From: Poecilobothrus nobilitatus
Lineage: Eukaryota; Arthropoda; Insecta; Diptera; Dolichopodidae
Length of the DNA: 64,000 nucleotides
Direction of reading: 5' to 3'
Assembly: GCA_947095535.1 (NCBI GenBank)
Contig: OX352773.1
Coordinates: 208,216,093-208,280,092, forward strand
In this document: in pieces, positions 43,401-53,846 of the stretch
Numbering within the stretch: the stretch's first letter is position 1
How the letters are laid out: every line of letters starts with the position of its first letter
Translations under genes and position numbers: made by a program
The notes under the pieces: model-generated
The model's database searches: none
Told to the model about the DNA's origin: nothing
Seen by the model: the letters and a program-made list of their open reading frames with translations, nothing else

Positions 43401-45846
43401 ACCCTGTAAGCGCTTATTATTGCAAATAAATCGCTGCCAGAACCATCAGACCAAGTTAGTTTAGAAGAATAGGCTGAAAGTTGATTCTGGTAAGGAAAAT
43501 CAAATATACTTTTTACACTTAATCCAGCCGCTATTACAACAAAAATGATAAATCTTTAGAAAAAATATATAAATGTGAACCATTTCTAGTTTTTTGTACC
43601 TATAATTATGGTTTCCTCCAAAATACTGAACAAATAGCCAAATATTATCAATCGAGAGATATGTATATCAATGGGAAGTTGCGCCATTACTCTTCCTACG
43701 AAAGTTAAATCGCCATCATTTACATCTATAGAACCATTAGTAGTCTGATATAAGGCACCAACTTCTTTTAATACCAGAATTGTGTTTCGTATATCTGACA
43801 AATTTGGAGGATCTAAAGCTAATCCTAATATATTATGAGGTGCTCCCATATCTAACATTTTGGCTTTTAATATAATATTTTCAAGAGGACATCGAGTCAT
43901 TTCTGGTGTTCCATGATCCTTCATAAAGTTCTAAAAAAAATATAATGTAACGAAATAACAAAAATGTGAAAACAAATTTTACTTCATAAAAATGTTTTGT
44001 AACCAATCTAAAAACTCGCCCATTCATAACACGCCCCGCACGTCCTGCTCTCTGTTTACAATTTGATTTACTTGCCCATTGTAATTGTAAAGACGTCAGA
44101 TTAGTGTTAGTATCGGTGACCAAGTTTTTTGTAAGACAAAAATCAATTACTGAAAATTAAAAATTAATCAAATTATAATCAAAATCAAAATTAATAATTA
44201 TAAAATGATATTCTATTTTATGAACTATGTATTATCTAAAACAAAATTACCGTATTTCACATCAGGGACTGTAATAGAACTCTCCGCAATATTTGTTGCT
44301 AAAATAATTTTACGATATCCAGATGCAGGTTTTCTAAATGCTTTTTGTTGTTCTTCTGGAGATACCATAGAATGTAAACGTACCACAAAAATTGATATTT
44401 GTACGGCATTTCTATAATGTTCAAAAATTTTGAGTTTCAGTACTATATTTAATATATTTTTTAAAAACTAACAAAGTTTTTAAACCCTCCAGAGTTTTTT
44501 CCATTTTATCAATTTCATTTATACCAGGTAAAAATATTAAGACTGAAGGTTTGTGCGAAGTTCCTTCTAGATCATCATCCCCTTGATCAATTACTTCTAA
44601 ATTAATAATCAATTTTAACGCAACTTTGTATAAAGAATCTGAAATTCCAGCATTGTCATAATCCACATTAAAATCTGGACACGACTAAAAGAAAAATTAA
44701 AATTTAAAGTACTTTCATATTCGTTACAATTTTGAAATTTTCTTACTAAGGTTATTTTTTTAAGATCTTCGATATAGAAATCTTTTACAGTATAAAGACG
44801 TCTTGTGTCAACTTTTAATATTGGTGCAGGAATTAAAATTTTGCCTTTAATTGTTTTGAAATATTCTGAAAACTATTTTATTTTTAAATTAATAATTTTT
44901 ATTAATCTATTTATTTTATTAAAATTTACTTCTTTTGTATTTATAGTAGCTGACATTAAAATTACTTTTGTATTTGGTGAATTTCGAATTAATTTTTTGA
45001 TTACAATAAATAAAAAATCCATATCTTGATCTCTTTCGTGAACTTCATCAAGGACAATATGGGTATAAGATGATAAAGATTTGATTTTAATTAATTTTTG
45101 TAACAGAACACCTGTTGTACAATACAATAATCTGGTATCAGGATTATTTTCTTTATGTAATCCTATCTGATAACCAACTAAGGTACCAATTTTCCAATTT
45201 CGCTCATCACATACACGTTGAGCTATACTAATTGCTGCAATACGTCTTGGTTGTGTACATACAATATTACAATATTCTCTATTTTTGTAAGCATTATCTA
45301 ATATAAATTGTGGAATTTGTGTTGTTTTACCACAACCAGTATCACCTTCCAAAATTACAATCCGATTATTCTCAATTAATTCTAGAATACGTTCACGCGC
45401 ATCATAAATTGGTAAATCCAATTGTTTACGATCTTCTCTGTTAAAATTATATTTATCATATATATCATCTTTTGGCTTTATATCTTCCATCATATTTTCG
45501 GTGCCATCGTCATCAGAATCTTCCATAGTTTCCATAAAACTTCTTGAAGTCGATTCAGCTCTCGAAGGTCCAGGAGTATTCGCGTACGAACCCTTTAAGA
45601 GTTGATATTAAAAATAAATTTTAATTATTTGTTTGTTTCTCTATTAATATAACTTACATCTAAAATACCAATTTCTTGAGCTGCAGTAACAGCATGTGAA
45701 TATTCATTACCAATAACTTCTCGTTTTTCTATTTTATCAATTCGAAAACTTTTGTCAGGTAGACTTCGTCCATTTAAGTATCCTCCTGACACAGTTGTTC
45801 TTTTAAATGGTTTTGTAAAATCAAAAAAGTCATTAATATCGTCCAT
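40441..45846 (-). CDS. spn-E: Spindle-E (TDRD9-type) DEAH helicase with Tudor domain, piRNA pathway
   Basis: Seventeen exons in phase: 45846-45658, 45592-44930, 44872-44747, 44684-44473, 44411-44251, 44149-43983, 43930-43600, 43530-43403, 43341-43116, 43065-42687, 42628-42478, 42426-42205, 42140-41778, 41705-41109, 41036-40915, 40859-40641, 40576-40441. They total 1463 residues; fly spn-E is about 1430. The N-terminus MDDINDFFDFTKPFKR resembles spn-E. Helicase motifs: GDTGCGKT (146-153), TQPRR, DEVH (about 244), SAT, QRAGRAGRV. Helicase-associated domains follow, then a Tudor domain (about 935-1005, with RGEMIVAKYKRRLYRAKIL and FIDYGD) and a C-terminal zinc-finger-like CELCGQKL..HLLSKLH. It acts in germline nuage in ping-pong piRNA production against transposons; its Tudor domain should bind dimethyl-arginine on PIWI proteins. 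All motifs appear intact. Confidence 0.94.
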
Positions 45847-46079
45847 AGTGAAAATGTTAGTAACTGTATACTTCCAAAATATCAATTTTGATTTTGTAGT
45901 TAGGATATTTAAGAAATATTTTTATTTTCGTTAAAAACAGCTTTGGCAATTTTAACACTTTTGAACATGTTCACTTTGGTAAAATAATAAAAAATTAAAT
46001 TTTTTGTTTATATATTAGTTATCATATAGTTTTAAAATGATTCGAGTCACAGGTTTAAATCAGTATGTAAATTAGTAAA
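45847..46079. promoter_or_regulatory. Probable spn-E promoter region
   Basis: Only about 230 bp separate the minus-strand spn-E start from the first transposon-like end at 46080. The promoter and 5' UTR should lie here or within the element. No core motif can be singled out. Confidence 0.35.
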
Positions 46080-47672
46080 TTACCCTAATAACCTGAGTTC
46101 AGCAGTTACTACACCATACAAAAGATTTTGTACACTTTTATATAGAATAAAAAAAATTGTCTTTGGTAAGTAATTTTAAATGCCGATTATTCAGTATCAG
46201 TACTGAAAAGTGAAAAAGTACTGAATCAATCGTGATTCGTGAAATTCCGTAGAAGTTAGAAAGAACTAGTGATTACTGAAACAACAATATAACATTGTTA
46301 TTTTGTTACTGTCTATATCGCTCTCTTTTTAAACTAATAGAGTGTTACTTTATTTCACCATTAAGGCTGGTTTTCATGAGAATAAAATTTCCACAAAAAT
46401 GTTAGAGCATAAGAAGAAGATATAAAAATGACGTGTGTAAAAGAGAAAAGCCTATAAAAATATCGTTCAACGATATTTTTATTTTGCTGAATATAGTCCA
46501 TAAATTAGCTGAATATCGTCTATAAATTCTTTAGAGAAGTATTTTATCAACGATATTTCTGAGTATATATTTTTTTCTCCCTCTTTCCCATTGGTAATGA
46601 AGGGGTCATAGATATATTCCTCAGAAATAGGTCCTAAAAGGTGAAATAAATTCATTTCTAATTTTTTTAAGGATTTTATCACTTATTTTGTTACTTTACA
46701 AGTAGTTAAAATTTTGAATAACCTTAATTAAATTAAATTTTAATTTTAAAAACAAAATATGTCAATTATTAAGTTATATAAAAGCTTAAAATCTCTGAAT
46801 GAAACTGGTTATGAAAAACTGCTTTACATTACTTTAATAAATATAAACAGCTGAGTGAACAAAATGTATACTTATTATGAAATGCATATGTATTTTTTTG
46901 ACTGAATACCTTAAGATAGGAAAACACATAAGAAGAAAAGAAACGACTATACCTAACTTCCCATCTATTAGTTAATATATCTATGGTCATCATTCACACG
47001 TAAAAGTGCATCGAAGGAAATATTTGCTACTTTACGTGAACGATCCTATGCAAAATTTAAATTGTAAACTAAAATATTACAGATGGATGACAGATATGTT
47101 GATTGGTTTAGAGAAACGTGGTATCTTTCAAGAAATGTTGATTGTTATTTTTAAAAATGTTAGTTGGTATCTATCTGTTAAATTATATTATTATTTGAAT
47201 AAATATCTATTTTTCACTTAGAAAAACTAAAATATAATTTTTGAGTTTTGATTTGGGAAAATAAATAATTTTTAAATAAAAAAAAATGCCAAAAAAATGT
47301 TTAAAGCATTTTTTGAAATTATTTAGTCGGAATTGCTATTTTTATTTGATGCACTCCCAATCTTCAAGATTATTTTTTACTTCATTCACCACTGAAAATC
47401 ACTACTTCCATTCAGTACTGAAAAAGTAATGGAAAAGAACTACTAGCATTCACCACTGAAAAGTTGCTGAAACAGCACTTAAAAGCACTATTTCCATTCA
47501 GTAGTAGTACTGAAAAAGTTCTGAAAGGAAGGAGAAAAACTTTCAATGGATTAGTGCAAAAGTGGTGAATTACTTCCCATCTCTCCTCTCCTATTAATTT
47601 CCAATAGAAAAGAAGTACTTGCATTTAGTAGTGCAGAAGTACTTTAGAAGTACTTCTGGGTTATCAGGGTAA
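46080..47672. mobile_element. Putative TIR element with subterminal AGTACTGAAAAAGT repeats
   Basis: TTACCCTAATAACC at 46080-46093 and its inverse ggttatcagggtaa at 47659-47672 match at 13 of 14 positions. Just inside both ends lie degenerate copies of the words ttcagtactgaaaa and actgaaaaagt (46190-46240 and 47400-47520). No intact coding frame is seen between them. The TTAA-type MITE at 46365 lies inside. I cannot define a target duplication, so the extent is tentative. A family-A left end starts within 2 bp of the right edge. Confidence 0.45.
46361..46590 (-). mobile_element. TTAA-type MITE, copy 3, truncated
   Basis: TTAA followed by GGCTGGTTTTCATGAGAA starts at 46361. The next words (aaatgttagagcataagaag, aaagcctataaaaatatcg) match the reverse complement of the right part of the copy at 4745-5302, and ccctctttcccattggtaat near 46585 matches its left part. 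The second terminal repeat is missing. Oriented opposite to copy 1. Confidence 0.65.
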
Positions 47673-47821
47673 CCATAATCTACATTAATTTTTAGAAGGG
47701 CTGGACATCGAAATACTTAAATGTGTTTGTGCAAATTGTAAATGTATTGTGAGAAAAAGCTTCGAAAAACGACATTTCATAAAGATTTTTTTGTTCTTTT
47801 CTGTTTTTGTTTTTGCTTCAG

Positions 47822-50743
47822 CGAGACTCACATCAATTATCAGGCCATGAAGTGCAGAGAGTAAAAGCTTAATAAGGGGCCAGCTTTTAACAAATTTACA
47901 CGTAGTCTTATGGAAAAAAATAGGGGGCCGACTATAAATCTCGAAATAATACAAAAACCATTTACTTTATTCAATTTGGTCCAAAGAGAAAATTAAAGTC
48001 ACATCTTTTTTACATAATTCATTAAAGAAAAATTTTTTAAAATATAATATTTTCATTCATAAATATGCATTTAAAAAATTGTCTTCCTTTAAATTTTTTA
48101 TTTTAAAAGCTTCTTAAAGTTCTTAAGATTCGAGTCTCGTGAAAGTCAATGAGAGTGTTTTTATAGTACACTACTGGTAACAAAAAAAGTTTTAATGACA
48201 GTTTTGATTTTAAATTAACTTAGTAAAAATTTTTATTAAATTTTAAAAATAAAAAATTATTAACTGAAATATAAGTTATTGTGAAGTAAGCAAAAATTAA
48301 ATAATATTTATATAAGTAATAATTTATAATATCTAAAAATTATTCCCATTCCCACACCACCTTTGAGGTAGGGAATATGGAGCGTTTTTTTTAAAGTGGT
48401 GTTCCCAATAGGTCTAATCCCCTCAATTCTAAAAAAAACAGTGTAATATTTATGAAGTAGAAACAAAAATATTAATAAAAAAACAATAAATAAAAAAAAT
48501 ATCACAAAATTCAAAATTAACAAAATATCACGAAATTAAAAAATATCACAAAAAATTATATAACCCTTCTTAATTTTGAAATATTTTTAATTTGCGATTT
48601 TGTCTATTAGATTTTAATACATATATCATTTCCCGTTTTGTGTAATTATTTAATAAAATATTTGCAAATGTTTTACTTATTTGGAAAAAAATTATGCGGC
48701 TACTATTGCCGCATTTACACGTCGATTCCAAATCAATGTCATTCATCCCAAACAAAGACTATTTAAAGTCAGTTCAATTAGTATTCTTTTTTGATTACTT
48801 TGCTCAAAGAAATTTTTTTTTAAATTTGTTTCCCGTAAAATCTCCTAAAAAATTGCTGTCATATGAAATAAAACATAATTTGTCTGATCCGTCGGTAAAG
48901 AAAGACCCCCTCTGTTAAGTTCGTCAAAGTAAAATTGCACCCAGCTAGAGAACGATATAAACGGAATCTATTTTCTAAAGAATCAGTTTGTAATTTGCCT
49001 AATAAAACATAGTACATTTGAAGCTCCGTTAAGGATAGATGAACTAAATCTATTAATGTTTTAGTAGTGAATACTAAAGCATTGAAAGTGTATTTCGAAA
49101 ATCTATTTTTATTATCATTTGTATTCCAAACTGATAACCAATGATAATTCTAAATTTAAAATTGCAACGGAAATAATTATCATTTTGTAAAAAATATAAA
49201 ATAATATTAGTTTCATTTTCATTTTACAGAGTTTATATGTATAAAAAATTAAAAAGGGCTTTATAACAAAATAAGATAAAAGACAAAAAAATATAACAAC
49301 TTATAAAAAACAAAAAAACCGTAAATACAAAATTATTTATTTTATTTATTTATTTATTAAGCCTTAAAAAAAAATAAAAAAATTATGTGTACAAAAAAGC
49401 CAATATTTACAAATTTAGAAGATCATACTATAATAGGAGTATTTTCAACTTTGACTTAAAATTAAGAGAAAAGAATTAATATTTATTATTAAAAAATTTA
49501 GTTGGTGTAGGAAAAATGGCTAAAAAACCTACTGACACATTTTTTAACGACTTATAACTAGATACTTAAAACTAACCTATAGACTAATTATTAAATTTAG
49601 AATTTACATATAGTTAACTTAGATTATACTGAAAATATTATTTATTAGAGGATTTGAATTGTTAAAGCAGTTCTCTTGAAAAATTGGAAAAAGTCTATCA
49701 ATTTTGTCTTGAATTTAGGCACTTGGGCGATTTCATGTAACCTTGCGGTTGAAAAGCATCTGATTTTCTTTAGAATTAATTTTAGCACGGAGTTCTACTT
49801 TCTTTGTAAAAGAAGTAAATTCGATTTTGCAGAATCCATCCATACGGCGAAAGCGTAGAAAAGAATGCTGCTAAATATCACTTTATATATTAATAATTTA
49901 TTGTCTATGCTCAGATATGATTTTCTGTTTAAAATTATAAAACTAATTTAACACAAAAAACAAACAAAACTAATTATAATAAGTATTAATTAATTAATTA
50001 TATCGTATAAAAAAAAATTTAAAATTACTTATATCTCCTACACCACTACTTTTTTTTTATGGAGTATATCAAAATATTTAATAATTTGCTTACCAGAATT
50101 TGTGACTCCCTTTTTTTATGTGCTCGAAATATGGCTGAAAAATACGAGTTGAAAATTAATTTTCTTACAAGAGGAAAGAAAAAATTCTAAATTTTAATTA
50201 TATGACATTTTTAAAATGTTTAAATAAAATTAAAAATATTAAAACTCAATTTGATTATAAAAGTACTTACCCATTTCATATACAATTTTTATATAAATTT
50301 TAGGTTATGGTTGAAAGCTTTCAAATAAAACTTTGAATCCCACTCTTATTTTTTGAAAAAAAATTCTCTTCTTCTACTTTTACAAATGTCAAAAAGCAAG
50401 CGGAAAAAAATAACTAAAAAGACCTAAAAGTAATTTTATTAAATATTAAGTTAAAATTACGAGTTGAAAGCTAATTTTTTGATATGTTGTAGGAAAAATT
50501 CCAAATTTTATTTTCATATAAAATTTGACATATTTTGGAGAATATTTCATAACGAAAACTCGTAATGAAAATTGTTAAAAATGGGCATTTTTTCGAAAAA
50601 AACAACAAAATAATAAGAACAAAAAAAATCTTTTAAAATTAAATTTTAATGTCATTTGTTTGAATGTATGCAAGACTCGATTGCCATTCTCTCACAACTA
50701 CATTCATGCGTTTTCAGTTCTTGGCCTGTTTATTTAGGTCTTG
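47822..50743 (-). mobile_element. Family-B P-like element, copy 2 (inverted)
   Basis: Reverse complement of 13643-16586 with very few differences in the stretches I compared, from CGAGACTCACATCAATTATC at 47822 to ttatttaggtcttg at 50743. GCTTCAG flanks both sides (47815-47821 and 50744-50750): 7 bp identical, an eighth base not matching. It carries the same LINE tail (about 49325-49860) and transposase C-terminal relic (about 48550-49140). The interrupted A sequence on each side joins cleanly when the element is removed. It has no intact transposase. Confidence 0.92.
48550..49140 (-). pseudogene. Transposase C-terminal relic in element B copy 2
   Basis: Same broken frame as in copy 1 (15246-15840). 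The minus-strand segment MFGMNDIDLESTCKCGNSSR with ILLNNYTKREMIYVLKSNRQ lies at 48755-48570, and QTDSLENRF lies near 48990. The plus-strand frame at 48694-48918 is only its complement. Not expressed as a transposase. Confidence 0.7.
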
Positions 50744-51330
50744 GCTTCAGAAAAATGCCCATTTTTAACAATTTTCTTTTCGAGTTTTAGATATGAAATA
50801 TTTACCCAAACATGCCAAATTGTATATTAAAATAAAATTTGGAAATTTTTCGTTAAAATACCAAAATTTTCAACATATGTTCAGTTTTTTTCTAGCATTT
50901 CATATCGTAAGTTTTTTTTTTAAAATATGCATCGAAATGTTACATTTTTTTTTATTTCAGATAACTTATTATTTGCCTAATACCACAAGTAGGTTTTTAA
51001 CTTTGAACCCCTTTTTTAAACAAATTTGTAACCCTCCAATTTTTTTAAATTTCTTATTGCATCCATCTTGCTACTGTCAAAAAAAAAAATGAGTAAATTT
51101 TTTTTATAAATTCTGTGCACATAACTTCAAAAATTGAAAAGCTTTTATATTAAATATGTTATAAAATTGGTAAGTAAAATTTTTTTTATATGGAGTTTTT
51201 ATATATTAAATTTCATTAAGAAAATATGAAATATATATAAAAATTAAGCTTGGAATTTCTTCTTTATGCTTGTAAGAAAATTAAATTTCAAATCGCATTT
51301 TTCAGTGCAATTATGGACAAAAAAGAAAAG

Positions 51331-51744
51331 TGGTTCGGATTTTTATTTTACAAAAAAAAAACAAATTTAAAAACTAAACAAATATGTATAAACAAAAACT
51401 AATGCTAAACTTAATTTTATATTGTCTTTTATCAATATTTAACACCACAAATATTTTTTTTTTTTCGCTTTTATATTTTCTTTTTCTTCACGATACACGC
51501 AGTTCAAAAATTTATAAATAATGAAAAAAAAAAAAACCAAAAACAACAACAAATTTTTTTTTGTTTGAATTAGTAAGTGAATCCAGTGCAGAAAGTAAAA
51601 TTTTGGTTGAACAATTCTCTTTCTCTCAATACCAAATATTTTCACAATAAAATTAGTTTGTAGGAAAGAGGGTGTGAAACGGAGTGTAAAACCGTGTATT
51701 TTGGCCGAATCATTTGGCCGTATAATTTGGCCGAAATTTTAAAG
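51331..51744. other. Spacer in TE nest 2
   Basis: AT-rich with long A and T runs (aaaaaaaaaa near 51350 and 51525, ttttttttttt near 51456). No gene or element end is recognised. Confidence 0.4.
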
Positions 51745-52067
51745 TATGAAAGTAGTCTCGACGTATACTATTGAGATATCGAGGCAATTTATTTTAAGAA
51801 GCTTTTAAAATAAACAATTTAAACATTAATGAAAACATTATATTTAAAAATATTTTTCTTTAATGAATTATGTAAAAAAGATGCAACTTTAATTTTCTCT
51901 TTGGACCAAATTGAATAAAGTAAATGGTTTTTGTGTTATTTCAAGATTTATAGTCGGCCCCCTATTTTTTTTCCATATGACTGCGTGTAAATTTGTTAAA
52001 AGCTCGCCCCTTATTAAGCTTTTACTCTCTGTACTTCATGGCCTGGTAATTGATGTGAGTCTCACCT
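51745..52067 (+). mobile_element. Truncated B-derived MITE, copy 3
   Basis: Opposite in orientation to the 496-bp MITEs. It starts inside the element at gaaagtagtctcgacgtata, runs through aaagatgcaactttaatttt, and ends gatgtgagtctc at 52064. One terminal repeat is missing and no target duplication is found. Confidence 0.75.
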
Positions 52068-52074
52068 GGAGTCT

Positions 52075-53846
52075 GGCAAGTCTGGACATCGAAATACTTA
52101 AATGTGTTTTTGCAAATTGTAAATGTATTGTGAGAAAAAGCTCCGAAAAATGACATTTCATAAAGATTTTTTTGTTCTCTTCCGTTTTTGATTTTGTTTA
52201 AGAAAAATGCCCATTTTTAACAATTTTCCCAAACATGCCAAATTGTATATTAAAATAAATTTGGAAATTTTTCTCGACTCGAAACTCGACTCGAAATTTT
52301 CATCATATTTTCAACAAAATAAAATTTTCAGGTTTTTTCTAGCATTTCATATTGTCGCCATTTAATACTCTCAAAAAATTATGAGAGTACACATATAATA
52401 AATTAGTGAACATAACCTAATAACTTAAAAGCTTTCTAATAGATTGTACTGCAAATTTGGTAAATATATTTTAGTTCAAACTAAGTTTTTATATTTTTAA
52501 TTACATATAATAAAAAAGTTTGAAGTTTTTTCTTTATGTCAATAAAAAATTTACTTTCAAATCATATTTTCAGCAATATTTTGAAGAAAAGAATAAAAGA
52601 AGTACCAGATTCTGGTTAAGCAATTTTCGTTTTTTTCTTAGTCACTAAAAAAAAATTGATTGTAAATAGAATATTCCTACTTACATGAAATAGAATAATC
52701 TTTTTATGAATAAAATTTTAAATTGCAATACTATTTTAAAAGTATTAGAAAAAAATTAATATTTTATTTTAAATAACTCTAAATTTTAGTAATATTTTAT
52801 TTTATGTACTCATATTTTTGTAAAGTTAAATTTTTGAATTGAATTATTATTTTTAAAACATTTTATGGTATATACCATTTTATGGTACCTATTTAAAAAA
52901 TTAATTTAATTATTTAGTGCCTTTTTTAATAATTTCCTTAAATAAAATGGGTGGAAAATGTTCAGTTCTTGGATGGAAATCCAATTATAATAATAGCACG
53001 ATATCTGTCGCTACTTTTAAATTTCCGGATAAAGAGCCTTTGAGAAGATTAAAAGAGCCTTGTACAAATTACGCGATGATATAATTTTAAATTTCTCTAA
53101 TTTAGTTTTAAATGTTAGTAAAAAAATAAATTTAAAATACTGGAAATTATATAAAGACCAAAATAATTTCAAAGTATTGAACGATATTGAAAAGCGCAAA
53201 AAATTAAGTATTATTATTGACCAAATTAACCTTTTAGATAGATAGGTACCTAAATATAGTTGTGATACCATCGTCATGTCATTAGTCTTCAGGCAATACC
53301 ACTTTAAGAAAAATCGCCATATCCCCTATATCAAAGGTGGTGTGAAAAGGCGAATAACTTATAATATTAATTTATTTCATTATTAATAAAAATTTTAAAT
53401 AAGTTAACATAAATGAACTTATTGTAAAAATAATTAAATAGTTGCACTTAATAGTTATTTTTTGCACTTAATTTTATATGTATTCTAAAATATTTACTTT
53501 ATTTATTAAAGCAAATCGATATTGCAATAAAAATTAGTTTTCAACATTTTTTTGCTCAGTTGTACCAAATCAATGCTCTTTTAAAAAGTTTTTAAGCTTT
53601 TTTTTTGTTGAAAAGTAGTTGGAAGATATTTTTTAAAATGCATATTTATGAATGAAAATTTACAATTTTTAAAAATTTTTTTTTACTAAAAAACGTGAAA
53701 AAGATGGAACTTTAATGCTCCCTCAGGACGAAATTAAAAAAAATCTGCAGTTTTTGTGTTATTTCCAGATTTCTAGGATGACCACTATTTTTTTCCATAG
53801 ACTACGTGAATTTTTTTGAAAAAAAGGATTACTATTTAGCTTTTAT
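52075..53846 (+). mobile_element. Degraded family-A element
   Basis: Follows element A from tctggacatcgaaatactta (just inside the left end) through the leader signals (52455 ttggtaaa, 52570 ttttcag, 52614 tggttaag), a broken THAP frame at 52947, and the shared block at about 53290-53360 (caaaggtggtgtgaaaaggc), to the sequence before the right end. Both terminal repeats are lost. It ends beside a cgagactcacatcc word resembling a B end. Confidence 0.75.
52947..53082 (+). pseudogene. Broken THAP ORF
   Basis: Reads MGGKCSVLGWKSNYNNSTIS and then matches the first 35 residues of the intact mini-protein before an internal deletion and a stop at 53082. The second zinc ligand is changed (Cys10 to Trp), and the C-x2-H half and AVPTIF box are gone. 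The tail region after 53090 keeps NFSNLVLNVSKK. Dead by three separate criteria. Confidence 0.8.

Larger units (their letters stand above)
47674..51330 (+). mobile_element. Family-A-type element interrupted by element B
   Basis: The left end, cataatctacattaattttt at 47674, matches the A end with a few changes and runs to 47821. After the inserted B element, the A sequence resumes at 50751 with aaaaatgcccatttttaaca and continues, increasingly diverged, to the leader-like signals near 51170 (ttggtaag) and 51300 (tttttcag). No THAP frame or right end follows. An old, broken copy. Confidence 0.7.

Noticed and set aside
47685..47954. 89-codon frame MYYFEIYSRPPIFFHKTTCK, with relatives at 16454 and 51911
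   Set aside because: A reading of the element-B terminal region. The recurrence reflects the terminal repeat, not a gene.
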